From Neptuniibacter sp048548695 (GTDB lineage: Bacteria; Pseudomonadota; Gammaproteobacteria; Pseudomonadales; Balneatricaceae), in NCBI RefSeq assembly GCF_048548695.1, contig NZ_JBLYIF010000011.1: DNA of 64,000 nucleotides; one strand, given 5' to 3'. Both the position numbers and the translations under genes were made by a program. The stretch's first letter is position 1. Every line of letters begins with the position of its first letter. Below the pieces are notes generated by a model that saw only the letters and a list, made by a program, of their open reading frames with translations, was not told where the DNA came from and made no database searches. Positions 38,291 through 47,652 of the stretch are shown here, one piece after another.

Positions 38291-39259
38291 ATGAAGTTCA
38301 AAGACTTACATACCGCATTCTCGTTATCGGCATCTCTGCTTGAGTCTCAAACCTATTATGACCTGACCAAAGGCTTGGTCGAGCTGTTGCTGCAATTTGA
38401 TGGCGTCAATTCTGTCCACTCGTATGAGATTCTAGCGCGGAAAGAAAAACGGAATACCGATCCAGATCTTTTAATCCGCCGCTTTCCAATGTCTTTGGAT
38501 GAACACTATGTTGATCATAACCAAAGCATTATCAACACCATCGCGTTTCAGGGCAGCCACGGGGTTTCGTTTGCCTGTTTTGCAAACAAACCCTTCATCA
38601 TTATTTACCTGCATGAAGATACCGCGCCAGAAAAGCTGGTGCTGGCTCAGGGTGAGGTCAGTGAGTTTGATGCTGAGGTGATTCGTGGCCTCGGGCTTAT
38701 TTTTGACCGCCAGGTCAGGTTATTTGATGCTAAAGAGCGAGACCCCCTGACATTGCTGCACAACCGGCAAACACTGGATCACACTCTGCGCCAGGTGATC
38801 GACTTTTATAAAACTAAACCATCCAGCACACTGAGCTCTTGGCTGGTATTGTTTGATATCGACCACTTTAAAAAGGTCAATGACACCTACGGCCATCTGT
38901 ATGGCGATGAAGTGTTAATTCATTTCGCCAACCTGATGAAGCAGCAATTCAGACATTCAGATTTCCTGTTCAGATATGGTGGCGAAGAGTTCTTGGCCAT
39001 CATCAACCAAACCGACCGAAATGGTTTACTGCTGGCACTGGAACGATTCAGATCGTGCGTTGAACAGTATGATTTCCCCTCCGGGAAAGTGACTGTCTCT
39101 CTTGGCTGTACTGAAGTTACCACCCATGCTGCCATCAACAATATGATCGAAATTGCGGATGAAGCGCTATATAAATCGAAGAGCAACGGCCGTAATCAAG
39201 TCACCTTTCTTGCGTACAGCGAGAAAATACAGGCCGACTCAGATGTCGAGCTGTTTTAG
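38291..39259 (+). CDS. diguanylate cyclase with N-terminal sensor region
   Basis: A 322-residue cytoplasmic protein. The N-terminal part (about 1-145) may be a GAF-like domain but has no firm signature. The GGDEF domain (about 150-310) has DIDHFKKVNDTYGHLYGDEVL and the active motif RYGGEEFLAI. An RxxD inhibitory site was not clearly seen. It is divergent from the binding protein/kinase operon and so may act in the same circuit. Confidence 0.9.
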   Translation: MKFKDLHTAFSLSASLLESQTYYDLTKGLVELLLQFDGVNSVHSYEILARKEKRNTDPDLLIRRFPMSLDEHYVDHNQSIINTIAFQGSHGVSFACFANKPFIIIYLHEDTAPEKLVLAQGEVSEFDAEVIRGLGLIFDRQVRLFDAKERDPLTLLHNRQTLDHTLRQVIDFYKTKPSSTLSSWLVLFDIDHFKKVNDTYGHLYGDEVLIHFANLMKQQFRHSDFLFRYGGEEFLAIINQTDRNGLLLALERFRSCVEQYDFPSGKVTVSLGCTEVTTHAAINNMIEIADEALYKSKSNGRNQVTFLAYSEKIQADSDVELF

Positions 39260-39419
39260 CCATTACGGCCCCCATATGACCCAGATAATCCGCAGCGTAT
39301 AGCAGCCGATAGCGCCAACGTTTCGTCTTCAGTCGTTACTATTGTTCAAATTTTAAACATCCTGTCGAAATACTGTTAATCACGCTAAAATAAAAACACA
39401 TTAACCTACGGACCTGGTC

Positions 39420-40934
39420 ATGACCCCTGACACGCTAGTTCGCTCTATGCTGCTTACGGTTACACTGACAAGCAGCACGCTGGTTTCACTTCCCGCCGCT
39501 GCAACACCGAGTGTTCATCCCGACAAAGCTCAGGTAATGAAACACTGGACCCAGGAACGCCGCGCACAGGCCATTCCCCGTGACCTGGTGATTGGTCAAA
39601 ACGGCCAGGGGTTCCTAAGAAAACCCGACGGCCGTCTGCACCCTTATGGTCAGCCACTGGATATTAGTGCCATGGGGAAACCCTCCGGCACACAAGATAC
39701 CGAAGCACCTGATATCTCTGAGATGTCTCCATCCGAGGGTTCCGTCATTGGCGGCGAGTCAGTTTTTACCGCCAAGGTGACCGATAATGCAGGGATCAGA
39801 TCCGTTGCCTTTATCATCAATTATCCAAACGGCACCCAAAGCCAATCTTTTACGCCGACTTTCACCGGGAACGATACCTGGTCACTGCCACTTTCCGGCT
39901 TTGCTGACGGTGCATGGAGCTGGCAGGTAACAGCCAAAGACACCGCGTCTCGTGGTGGTAACACCTACACCACTGCTGCAGTGCCATTCACAGTCGATAC
40001 CAATGGTGGCGGCACTGGCGGTGATACCGGGGGTGACACTGGTGGCGATACCGGCGGCACAGGTTCTGATGTTGTGGTCAATGCCGGCTGGGATGGTGGC
40101 ACTGTTGTTAAGGAAGCCGCCGGCCGGATCTACTTTGAGATGCCAACCAATCGCAAATTGCGCCGTTGGGCAGGTTATGTCTGCTCAGGCACAGTAGTCG
40201 ATGATGCCACCAGCGGTCGTAGTATTGTGATTACCGCTGCACACTGTGTCTATGACGACGCCAATAAGGCTTTTGCCCGAAACGTACTGTTTATACCCAA
40301 TCAAAATGACACCACCGGGTCGGGTACCGACAGAGATTGTAGTAACGACCCTATCGGTTGCTGGGCGCCAAGCTTCGGCGTGGTCGATGAAGAGTGGACT
40401 AACAGAACCTTCCCAGACAACATCCCATGGGATTACGCCTACTACGTGATCGATGATAGCGGCGCGCACCAAGGTAGCAGCGCATCAAGTGATGCGCTGG
40501 ATACTGCAGTCATCGCGCTACCTGTCCAATTTACTGCACCGGTCATAGATGATGGTACAGCGGGTGCCGAGACAACAGACTACACTCATGCACTGGGTTA
40601 CTCTTACAGTGATGACCCCTTCTTTATGTACTGCGCAGAGGATATGACGACTGAAGGTACAGCCAACTGGTGGCTGCCTTCATGCGGCCTGTCCGGCGGC
40701 GCGTCCGGCGGTCCCTGGGTACAACCAATCGATGCCTCTGGCTTTGGCCCCATCATTTCTGTCAATTCCTGGGGTTACTCCACCACACCGGGTATGGCAG
40801 GACCAAAGCTGAGTGGCACCACTGCCGCTTGCCTGTTCAATATGGCCAAATCTGCACCACTAAACCAGCCCGGTTACACCACGGATGGTCTTGCTGGCGT
40901 GACGGTTTACCCAACAGATTGCCCCGCGCCATAA
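39420..40934 (+). CDS. secreted trypsin-like serine protease with Ig-like region
   Basis: A 504-residue exported protease with a signal peptide (LTVTLTSSTLVSLPAAATP). An Ig-like region (about 90-195; DTEAPDISEMSPSEGSVIGGESVF, ITAKDTASRGGNTY-like end) is joined by a GGDTGG linker to a chymotrypsin-fold domain (about 220-500). The catalytic histidine is in ITAAHCVYDD and the serine in GLSGGASGGPWV; the aspartate is probably in IPWDYAYYV. It is probably exported by the Sec and type II pathways. A strong terminator follows. Confidence 0.87.
   Translation: MTPDTLVRSMLLTVTLTSSTLVSLPAAATPSVHPDKAQVMKHWTQERRAQAIPRDLVIGQNGQGFLRKPDGRLHPYGQPLDISAMGKPSGTQDTEAPDISEMSPSEGSVIGGESVFTAKVTDNAGIRSVAFIINYPNGTQSQSFTPTFTGNDTWSLPLSGFADGAWSWQVTAKDTASRGGNTYTTAAVPFTVDTNGGGTGGDTGGDTGGDTGGTGSDVVVNAGWDGGTVVKEAAGRIYFEMPTNRKLRRWAGYVCSGTVVDDATSGRSIVITAAHCVYDDANKAFARNVLFIPNQNDTTGSGTDRDCSNDPIGCWAPSFGVVDEEWTNRTFPDNIPWDYAYYVIDDSGAHQGSSASSDALDTAVIALPVQFTAPVIDDGTAGAETTDYTHALGYSYSDDPFFMYCAEDMTTEGTANWWLPSCGLSGGASGGPWVQPIDASGFGPIISVNSWGYSTTPGMAGPKLSGTTAACLFNMAKSAPLNQPGYTTDGLAGVTVYPTDCPAP
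40010..40066 (+). repeat. GGDT-coding minisatellite linker
   Basis: In the serine protease gene, short units of about 12-15 bases coding Gly-Gly-Asp-Thr are repeated in tandem. They give a flexible linker between the Ig-like part and the protease domain; copy number may vary by slippage. Confidence 0.75.
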
Positions 40935-40953
40935 CCGCAATCAGATGAAACAG

Positions 40954-40978
40954 GCCCCGCTAATAGCGGGGCTTTTTT
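40954..40978 (+). terminator. intrinsic terminator after the serine protease
   Basis: GCCCCGC and GCGGGGC form a 7-bp GC stem with loop TAATA, followed by six Ts. Confidence 0.93.
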
Positions 40979-41116
40979 ATTTATAACGATTTATTACCCA
41001 TATATGGCGAAAAACATGGTTTTTTGCAGGGTTATTAACCATTTTGCTGATTGCCAGCTGTGCCATATAGGTTAATGATTACTATCTTTGACGACCGAAC
41101 AACCCAGGAGCAACAG

Positions 41117-42304
41117 ATGCAAAACGTTAATGATGTAGTAGTACTCAGCGCCGGCCGCTCGCCTATTGGTTCTTTTGGCGGCGGTTTGAGCCAGGTAGAG
41201 CCATCTGAACTGGCCGGACAGGTCATGAAATCCGTTATTGAACGTAGTGGTGTAAACCCAGAACTGATTCGTTTTGTCACCTCTGGTCACTGTATTCCTA
41301 CCGATTCCCGCTTTGCGTATGTTGCCCGTGTTGCTTCAATCCAGGCAGGCCTGCCGCTGGATTCTGTTGCTATGGCTGTAAACCGCCTGTGTAGTTCTGG
41401 CCTGCAAGCTGTCGTCTCTACTGCTCAAACCATCATGCTGGGTGATTATGAATATGGTATCGGTGGCGGTGTAGAAGTGATGTCACGTGCCGGTTACATG
41501 TCACCGGCAATGCGCAGTGGCGCTCGTATGGGTGACAGCAATATGGTTGATATGATGGTCGCCACCCTTACCGACCCATTCGGTGTGGGCCATATGGGTG
41601 TAACTGCCGAAAATCTAGCAGAGAAGTGGGACATCAGTCGTGACGAACAGGATGCCCTGGCCGCTGAATCTCACCGTCGTGCTACCGTGGCAATGGAAGA
41701 AGGCCGCTTTAAAGAACAGATTGTGCCAATCTCAATCAAATCCCGTAAAGGCGAGAAGATTGTTGATACAGACGAGCATGTGAAACCTGAAACCACTGTC
41801 GATACGCTCGGCAAAATGCGTCCTGCATTTAAAAAGGATGGCACCGTAACTGCGGGTAACGCCTCTGGTATTAACGATGGTGCAGCTTACCTAGTGCTTG
41901 CCTCAGCAGAAGCCGCGAAACGTGATGGCCATAAACCCATTGCCCGTATTGTGTCTTATGCGCTGGCCGGTGTACCTAATGAGATTATGGGTGAAGGCCC
42001 TATCCCGGCCTCGAAAGCCGCACTGGAGCGCGCGGGCCTCAGCATTGCTGATATGGACGTGGTTGAATCAAACGAAGCATTTGCTGCACAGGCGATTGCG
42101 GTTGCCAAAGGCCTGGGCCTGGATATGGCAAAAACCAACCCTAACGGTGGCGCGATTGCACTGGGTCATCCTGTTGGTTGTAGCGGTGCATTCATTGCGA
42201 CCAAAGCACTTTACGAACTGCAGCGGATTGAAGGCAAATATGCACTGGTCACCATGTGTATCGGTGGTGGTCAGGGTATCGCCGTGATCTTTGAGCGCCT
42301 GTAA
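41117..42304 (+). CDS. acetyl-CoA C-acetyltransferase (thiolase)
   Basis: A 395-residue thiolase. The start at 41117 (MQNVNDVVVLSAGRSPIGSFGG) has GGAG 6 bases upstream and matches the family start; a longer frame from 41051 has no support. The nucleophile is in NRLCSSGLQAVVS, then NEAFAAQ, GGAIALGHPVGCSGA and CIGGGQG. It probably makes or breaks acetoacetyl-CoA (degradation of short acyl-CoA, or polyhydroxybutyrate). It stands alone between two terminators. Confidence 0.94.
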   Translation: MQNVNDVVVLSAGRSPIGSFGGGLSQVEPSELAGQVMKSVIERSGVNPELIRFVTSGHCIPTDSRFAYVARVASIQAGLPLDSVAMAVNRLCSSGLQAVVSTAQTIMLGDYEYGIGGGVEVMSRAGYMSPAMRSGARMGDSNMVDMMVATLTDPFGVGHMGVTAENLAEKWDISRDEQDALAAESHRRATVAMEEGRFKEQIVPISIKSRKGEKIVDTDEHVKPETTVDTLGKMRPAFKKDGTVTAGNASGINDGAAYLVLASAEAAKRDGHKPIARIVSYALAGVPNEIMGEGPIPASKAALERAGLSIADMDVVESNEAFAAQAIAVAKGLGLDMAKTNPNGGAIALGHPVGCSGAFIATKALYELQRIEGKYALVTMCIGGGQGIAVIFERL

Positions 42305-42320
42305 TCAGGCACTCAAACCA

Positions 42321-42348
42321 AAAAAAGCGCTCTTAAGAGCGCTTTTTT
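42321..42348. terminator. bidirectional terminator
   Basis: AAAAAAGCGCTCTT is followed directly by its reverse complement, giving a perfect 28-base palindrome with an A-tract and a T-tract. It serves the thiolase gene and the convergent cupredoxin-like gene. Confidence 0.93.
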
Positions 42349-42368
42349 ATTGCCAAATGAAGCCTTTT

Positions 42369-42986
42369 TTATTCATTCATAATCAACGTCACTTTCTGAT
42401 TTTGCTGTTCCAGCTGCATCTTAAGCTGGAACGTCGACCTGCCAAAAAGCTGATCCTGATGCCATACATGCAAGGAATACTCACCGGGCTTTAGGTCCTT
42501 AAATTGGGCTAACCCGTTTTCATCAGAGCGTGTAAATATTGGCGTATCCAGCACGACAACCCAGCCAATCATGTGATCATGAATATTGCACCCTAAGACC
42601 ACCACACCCGGTTTATCGAACACAATAGGCGCTTTGGGCTTACCAACGTAGAGCTTTAGTTCAAAGGGCTTTGGCGCTGAAAAAGAATATACATGGTGTC
42701 GGAACGAATCCCGATTGGGAAACTCGATGGCAGTGCCCGTGGTCACAACCTGCATTTGCGGGACAAATTGCTTACCCTGCTGGCTAATCGCAACCTGCTG
42801 CATCGGCTTTAACAACGGTGCATTCTTGGCTTTAAGATAAACCACGGCACCACTTAACGGGAGCCGTGCAGTGTCCTTGACCTCTACATCAAGGTTGGCA
42901 CTAAAAGCAGCAGCGCTAATACAGCCAAGAAGCGTACCGAGTAACCCGTTACTCAGTCGTGTACAAAACTTATCAGCCTGCATCAT
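42369..42986 (-). CDS. cupredoxin-like exported protein (methylamine-utilization-type)
   Basis: A 205-residue protein with a signal peptide (ending AAAFSANLDV). The middle part has a blue-copper-like pattern with FPNRDSFRHHVYSF and LGCNIHDHMIGWVVV (Cys, His, His, Met), followed by a carboxypeptidase-regulatory-like stretch (GLAQFKDLKPGEYSLHVWH). Such proteins are often labelled methylamine utilization protein, but no methylamine genes are present. Its ATG overlaps the DUF4394 gene by 4 bases. It is probably a periplasmic copper protein. Confidence 0.75.
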   Translation of the reverse strand: MMQADKFCTRLSNGLLGTLLGCISAAAFSANLDVEVKDTARLPLSGAVVYLKAKNAPLLKPMQQVAISQQGKQFVPQMQVVTTGTAIEFPNRDSFRHHVYSFSAPKPFELKLYVGKPKAPIVFDKPGVVVLGCNIHDHMIGWVVVLDTPIFTRSDENGLAQFKDLKPGEYSLHVWHQDQLFGRSTFQLKMQLEQQNQKVTLIMNE

Positions 42987-43873
42987 GGCTCAATGGCGAA
43001 TGCCTTCACCGAGCTGACTGAGCCTATATTACCCATGGCTGTCGCCTCACCGGTTGCCAGATCAAACTGAACCAGCACAGGCGCTGCGCCATTGCTTAAC
43101 GTCAGAGTACCCAGTGCAACGTTATCAATATCTGAAATATCCATGGTGGCATCGATAACATCACCCTGCCCCAATGCACCGATGGTATACAACACACCCA
43201 GGTTCGGTGATACCGAGGGCTTAACCCCTTCTTTAGTGCCTTGCATCACCAGCACATCACGGGTGCGATCAATGGCGAAATTGGTAGTGAGTTTTTCATC
43301 ATCAGAATTATAGGTGTATGCCGCCGCTACGATATCTGGCATCTGTCCTGCATTGGCATCTTGCGCATCGAAAGCCAGTTTAGGATCGGTTTGCAGGCCA
43401 TCGGTTTTTTTATCAAAGTCGATAATTGCACCGGTATCAGGGTGCAGCCGCAAGTTCAGATTACCTGCACCGACAACACGCAACTTATCAGCCGCCGGGT
43501 TGAAATCAAAACCATACAGACCACCGGAAAGATAACTCACCGGACTGGAACCCTCGATTAAGCTCGCAACACCGCTTTGCGTATCAATCATGTAGATACG
43601 GCCTGTATTGGCCAACGCATACATATCACCTCGGGCCACGCGATAATCAATACCAACAATCTCATCGCCTGACACCAGACCAGTTAACGCCACTGTGTGT
43701 TTTACATCAGCAGGCATTGCCGGATTAACATTCACCAGGGTGTCATCACCCGTTAACGCCCAGACTGAAGTAGGCATTTTCATTTCTGCAACAGCTGAAC
43801 CGGATAACACTAACGCACCGACTGAAATAACACTGCGCAAACCACGGCACGTCAAAGCTTCGATTAAGTTCAT
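42983..43873 (-). CDS. DUF4394 exported protein
   Basis: A 296-residue secreted protein with a signal peptide (VISVGALVLSGSAVAEM). The body has the DUF4394 patterns GIDYRVARGDMYALANTGRIY, LYGFDFNPAADKLRVVGAGNLNLRLHPDTG and TTNFAIDRTRDVLVMQG, predicted as a beta-propeller. The function is unknown. It is translationally coupled to the cupredoxin-like gene. Confidence 0.85.
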   Translation of the reverse strand: MNLIEALTCRGLRSVISVGALVLSGSAVAEMKMPTSVWALTGDDTLVNVNPAMPADVKHTVALTGLVSGDEIVGIDYRVARGDMYALANTGRIYMIDTQSGVASLIEGSSPVSYLSGGLYGFDFNPAADKLRVVGAGNLNLRLHPDTGAIIDFDKKTDGLQTDPKLAFDAQDANAGQMPDIVAAAYTYNSDDEKLTTNFAIDRTRDVLVMQGTKEGVKPSVSPNLGVLYTIGALGQGDVIDATMDISDIDNVALGTLTLSNGAAPVLVQFDLATGEATAMGNIGSVSSVKAFAIEP

Positions 43874-43943
43874 GGTTTAACCCCTATTATTATTTAGAGA
43901 AAAATTGTGCAAAGTATCGTTTGTGCAGGCATTGTTAGCCGTT

Positions 43944-44465
43944 TCACTCGTATGCCTTAAGCGTATGTTCCCCCACCCGTTCAGATACTTTTGTCAACAC
44001 ATAGTCTGCCAATTGCTGGGTGAGAATATTCTCACCACCATAGGTGGTCAGAGCATAGAAAATAGCACGGACTTCTGGTGCATCGGTTTCCGCTTGCAAG
44101 TACATTTTTTGCAGCAATGCGGCAACCTGAGACGAATCATTTACAGAGAGATGCGACTTATACCAATCAGCAACAAACGAGGAAGGCTGATATTCACGCC
44201 CAAACAATCGCAATTTAACCCGGTTAATCACCCCTGACATTTCCGGCTCACTCAAATCCATCAGCTGGCCAATTTCAGCATTGGTAAATTTAAAAAAGTT
44301 CATCAGCAGAATCAGCAGATCACGGTCAAAATTCTTATCGTTTTTAAGCCATGCCTGAAAATTAGGTCGGGCATATTGGTCGGGCCAGCGGGTTTGTGGA
44401 ACCATTTTGAGTCCACTGCGAGATTTGCGTAACGTAGCTGAACCGACAATCTGTAATTTTGACAT
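43944..44465 (-). CDS. hypothetical protein with possible HTH
   Basis: A 173-residue protein without a firm family. Residues about 55-95 (FFKFTNAEIGQLMDLSEPEMSGVINRVKLRL) look like a helix-turn-helix of the sigma-70 region 4 kind. It lies 70 bases upstream of the DUF4394 gene on the same strand and may regulate that cluster. Confidence 0.6.
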   Translation of the reverse strand: MSKLQIVGSATLRKSRSGLKMVPQTRWPDQYARPNFQAWLKNDKNFDRDLLILLMNFFKFTNAEIGQLMDLSEPEMSGVINRVKLRLFGREYQPSSFVADWYKSHLSVNDSSQVAALLQKMYLQAETDAPEVRAIFYALTTYGGENILTQQLADYVLTKVSERVGEHTLKAYE

Positions 44466-44723
44466 AGTCTCTAAATCTAGGAATTTTTCTTAAATCTAAA
44501 GTATAAGCAATCCGCGCGAAACCCTACTTAAGCACTGATTTTAAATGCGCCTATCCGAAAGCTCAAACCGCTAGACAACCTAACACTGAATCTATTGGTC
44601 GATATTGCCAGATGCTCAACCGCAAGGGGTTGCTAGTCACCAACCCGGATGCAAACTACAACCTGCTAACGACCAAGTCTGGCAACGAATCTGAACTACC
44701 GTTCACTTACGCTGGCTGCCCAA
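44466..44723. other. intergenic region before the composite MITE
   Basis: About 260 bases between the HTH-like gene start and the MITE. It contains the promoter side of the HTH-like gene; no gene or clear structure was recognised. Confidence 0.4.
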
Positions 44724-45065
44724 AGAAGGTGCGAATAAGTCCTGTGCTCCCTCGGGTTTTCAGTCCGATGTGGAATCAAGACACTTGTTTGCAGGCATGC
44801 TTGTTACCTGTCGAAAATCGGTCACACAGAGATCAGATTGCTCTGAAAGCCCCATGGGGCGGATTCTAAAACAGCCTTCTGCTTTGTCAGGCCACTTGGA
44901 AAGGACTTGTCATTCCACTGCGCTGTTTTTCGCGCATAAGGCTGATTTATCGCCCGCAGAGAAAGTCTTAGACTTGTTCGCAGGTTCCCTCAGGGCAGTC
45001 CGTTAAGCTCACATCTGCAGGCTTAACGATGCGCTGCGAAGTTATCGGACTTATTCGCACCTTCC
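44724..45065. mobile_element. composite MITE-like element, copy 2
   Basis: A 342-base non-coding element. The outer ends are AGAAGGTGCGAATAAGTCC on the left and, read inverted, GGAAGGTGCGAATAAGTCC on the right: 18 of 19 bases match. Inside (about 44790-44992) is a stretch nearly identical to the 61 kb copy, ending with its own GTTCGCAGGTTCCCT end, so one element is nested or fused in another. The right end touches the stop codon of the META-SH3 gene (TTAA); the left flank does not show the same duplication. Confidence 0.75.
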
Positions 45066-46142
45066 TTAACCACCAAAAATAACCGCCGCCGGTATCTCAT
45101 ACCTTTCGGTGCCTAGCCGGATAAAATGCAGGTCATTTTCCACGCGGGTAGAGAACCCCTCCCAGCGATCAGCCTCACTCATATCAGCGCCAATTGCCTG
45201 TCCCATGCGAAAGTACACCGCCCGCTTCAGGCCAGAGGGGCGATCGATAACAACGGTAGCATATCCACCGCCACTCCTAGCCACACCAAATAGGCAAGCA
45301 GTCGTCGGCTGGCCCGGTTGCTCGGCACAGGGAAGCGTCCCGGTGGCATCGAACTGCTGCTGCCCGGCACGCAGCGCTGAATCATCATATCCATATGCAA
45401 TACTGCCATCGGGAGAAACGGCTGGCTCAAGGTAATCGGCTGCAACATAACCACGCAAACCACCCCCCAGCGTTTGTACATCGCACCAGAACCGGCCTTC
45501 AGCGGTTTTACAGCCTAAATTATCGAGGATAGTGCCTGTCGGATAGGCAGCGATAACCTTGGCGCGGGTCGTAGCAAATTGTCTAAGATTCACGCCACTT
45601 GACCCTGCGGCCACCTGCCAGTTACGCGGCCCACCCTGATCTGGCCCCTTGGGCGCGTTCACGTCATGCGCCTCCGGTGCTGTTTGCCGCTGCCAGGTTA
45701 ACACACCTCCATCGGCCATCAGGCTGAGATGAAGCATGTCCCCCTCTAGCAAGTACGAGCGTACAAACGACACCTGAGACATGATGAATTGATCAAGATG
45801 CGGAGGGCGGCATAAAGCGCGGGTGCCTGCAAGCGGCCCGAAAGTAAAGCGCCCTGACGTGCCTGAAGCGCCAGTTTCGGTCTCATAGGCGCCAGTGGCC
45901 CTATTACAGTCGAGCTTCATGTTTACACGTCCGTCAGCATTCAGCACCATAGTAAACGCGTTAGGATCTTTAGGGCGTTTAATCCCTATCTGATCACTGG
46001 ACGAAGTAAACTTGATAAATACCCAGTCGCTACCAGCGAGACTTTGCGCTGCGGCGTTAGAAACACAGGCAGCAACAGCGATGATTGTCAGCTTTGCAAC
46101 GTTGCGGACATGATTAAAATAACGATATGTCAGTAATATCAA
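45066..46142 (-). CDS. META and SH3-like domain exported protein
   Basis: A 358-residue protein. After a signal-like segment (LTIIAVAACVSNAAAQ) comes a META domain (about 33-150; LAGSDWVFIKF, MVLNADGRVNMKLDCNRATG, FTFGPLAGTRALC). A bacterial SH3 domain follows (about 172-240; SSGVNLRQFATTRAKVIAAYPTG, YVAADYLEP), and then an unassigned part. The only available start is TTG at 46142. It is probably periplasmic, perhaps an envelope or inhibitor-resistance factor. The stop codon lies at the edge of a MITE. Confidence 0.72.
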   Translation of the reverse strand: MILLTYRYFNHVRNVAKLTIIAVAACVSNAAAQSLAGSDWVFIKFTSSSDQIGIKRPKDPNAFTMVLNADGRVNMKLDCNRATGAYETETGASGTSGRFTFGPLAGTRALCRPPHLDQFIMSQVSFVRSYLLEGDMLHLSLMADGGVLTWQRQTAPEAHDVNAPKGPDQGGPRNWQVAAGSSGVNLRQFATTRAKVIAAYPTGTILDNLGCKTAEGRFWCDVQTLGGGLRGYVAADYLEPAVSPDGSIAYGYDDSALRAGQQQFDATGTLPCAEQPGQPTTACLFGVARSGGGYATVVIDRPSGLKRAVYFRMGQAIGADMSEADRWEGFSTRVENDLHFIRLGTERYEIPAAVIFGG

Positions 46143-46302
46143 ATTGCTACTCTCTTAAATAAGCGGCCTTGTTTATCTCTACACTCTCGACTGTAAAGTG
46201 ACTGAATTCAATACAGAGACTAGCAGAACGCAGTTAAATCCGATGAAATCATGTTCAATAGTTAAGATTAACCTGCGGCAGCTACACGAAGGAGACCGGT
46301 TG

Positions 46303-47556
46303 GTGAAGAGGTTGCAAACAGCATTTATCATACTGTGGTCGATAGCTCTGCTCTCAGGCTGTGCTTCTATACCTGACAGCAACTCACCTGTAGCAAGCTA
46401 TAAAGAGCGGCTTGAATCACGTGAAAAAGATGGCCTGAAAGTATCCGTAGCTGCATTGGGTAGAGAAGAATCAATCCGAGTATTCGGTGCGCCACTGAAC
46501 GATATTGGCATTCAACCCATCTGGCTCGAAATAGAAAACCAATCAACTGTCATGCAATGGCTCCTGCCCATCGGGATCGATGATAACTATTTTCCACCCT
46601 ATGAGGCATCACGACGTGCCAGTAACGTCTCCTCACGCAATGAACGGGAGCTTTACGCAGCACTTTCTCAGCAGGCCATAAAATATGTTGTCAGACCAGG
46701 CGAGAAAACCACAGGGTTTGTCTATGCACATGCCGATGAAGGCATGAAAGCCCTCAATGTACGTCTGCATGGTGAAACCGCTGAGCACAACTTTCATTTT
46801 GTGGTGCCAGTGCCCGGCATACCAAATAATTACTTCGACCCAAATCCAGCAACGCTGTACAGCCAAACACCAACGTCACTGACCCTACCAGAACTACGCG
46901 AGTGGATTGCCAACCTGCCCTGCTGTGCAGTCAATGCAGAAAGCGCGCCTGGGGACCCTATCAATATGGTGTTTGTAAGTGACCTCGATACACTCAGGGA
47001 AGCCTTGATCTCCAACCACTGGGATGTCACAGCACCCATTAGCAGCGCCTCAATCAGACGGATGATATCGGCGTTTATTTTTGGCTCACGTTACCGCTAT
47101 GCGCCAATCTCACCGTTATATTTTTTTGAGCGGGAGCAGGATATCGCTTTCCAGAAAGCGCGATCGGTTATCGATGAGCGCAACCATATGCGCTTATGGC
47201 TTGCGCCAGTCAGTTATCAGGGCCAGTCCGTTTGGGTTGGTCAAGCCAGTCGTGATGTCGGCGTAAAGTTTTCAGGCCGCTTCTGGCCACCAACCACGCA
47301 TATCATTGATCCTGATATGGACGATGCGCGTTTCTATATTGTGCAAGAACTTGTTGATACCGGTTATGCCGGCAGTTTTGGCTTTGTATTGGGCCACCAC
47401 CCTGCTCCACCCGAATCCCCTCACTATAACGCGGAAGGCGATCCCTATTTCACAGACGGACATCTGGTGGTCTTTTTCCTGGTAAAAGACCCTGTCACAC
47501 CCGCAAAAATTGAACTGCTTAACTGGGATTTACCAGAGGGCCTTTTTGAGCGGTAA
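46303..47556 (+). CDS. LssY_C-like lipoprotein
   Basis: A 417-residue protein. The GTG at 46303 is chosen because GGAG is 8 bases upstream and the product then starts with a lipoprotein signal (KRLQTAFIILWSIALLSGC; lipobox LSGC). An upstream in-frame ATG at 46198 would place the signal internally. The C-terminal half (about 230-400) resembles LssY_C proteins: MVFVSDLDTLREALISNHWDV, FEREQDIAFQKAR, HMRLWLAPVSYQGQSVWVGQASRD. It is outer-membrane anchored and its function is unknown. Confidence 0.75.
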   Translation: MKRLQTAFIILWSIALLSGCASIPDSNSPVASYKERLESREKDGLKVSVAALGREESIRVFGAPLNDIGIQPIWLEIENQSTVMQWLLPIGIDDNYFPPYEASRRASNVSSRNERELYAALSQQAIKYVVRPGEKTTGFVYAHADEGMKALNVRLHGETAEHNFHFVVPVPGIPNNYFDPNPATLYSQTPTSLTLPELREWIANLPCCAVNAESAPGDPINMVFVSDLDTLREALISNHWDVTAPISSASIRRMISAFIFGSRYRYAPISPLYFFEREQDIAFQKARSVIDERNHMRLWLAPVSYQGQSVWVGQASRDVGVKFSGRFWPPTTHIIDPDMDDARFYIVQELVDTGYAGSFGFVLGHHPAPPESPHYNAEGDPYFTDGHLVVFFLVKDPVTPAKIELLNWDLPEGLFER

Positions 47557-47594
47557 AACCTGAACCGGAAGTGTCAAAGAGACAAAAATGCTGT

Positions 47595-47652
47595 TACCGG
47601 ACAATATTCATCCTAAGGGTAAAGGCTATCGCGGTGCTTGGCCTTGTTAACC
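47595..47652 (-). other. possible degenerate attC after the solitary GNAT gene
   Basis: Reading on the minus strand, GGTTAACAAGGCC begins like an attC R' and L' and overlaps the GNAT stop codon. A good R'' is not found downstream (only CTTAGGATG about 35 bases on). The R' (GGTTAAC) is the exact complement of the core at the 5' side of the gene (GTTAACC at 48176-48170), as expected for a gene cassette. Confidence 0.4.

Noticed and set aside
44612..45006. Short open frames across the MITE at 44.7-45.0 kb
   Set aside because: They coincide with the repeated non-coding element and also appear in the 61 kb copy; no protein family features.
46143..46200. attC remnant upstream of the META-SH3 gene (AAACAAGGCCGC on the minus strand)
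   Set aside because: Only an L'-like part is seen; no paired core site at a sensible distance.
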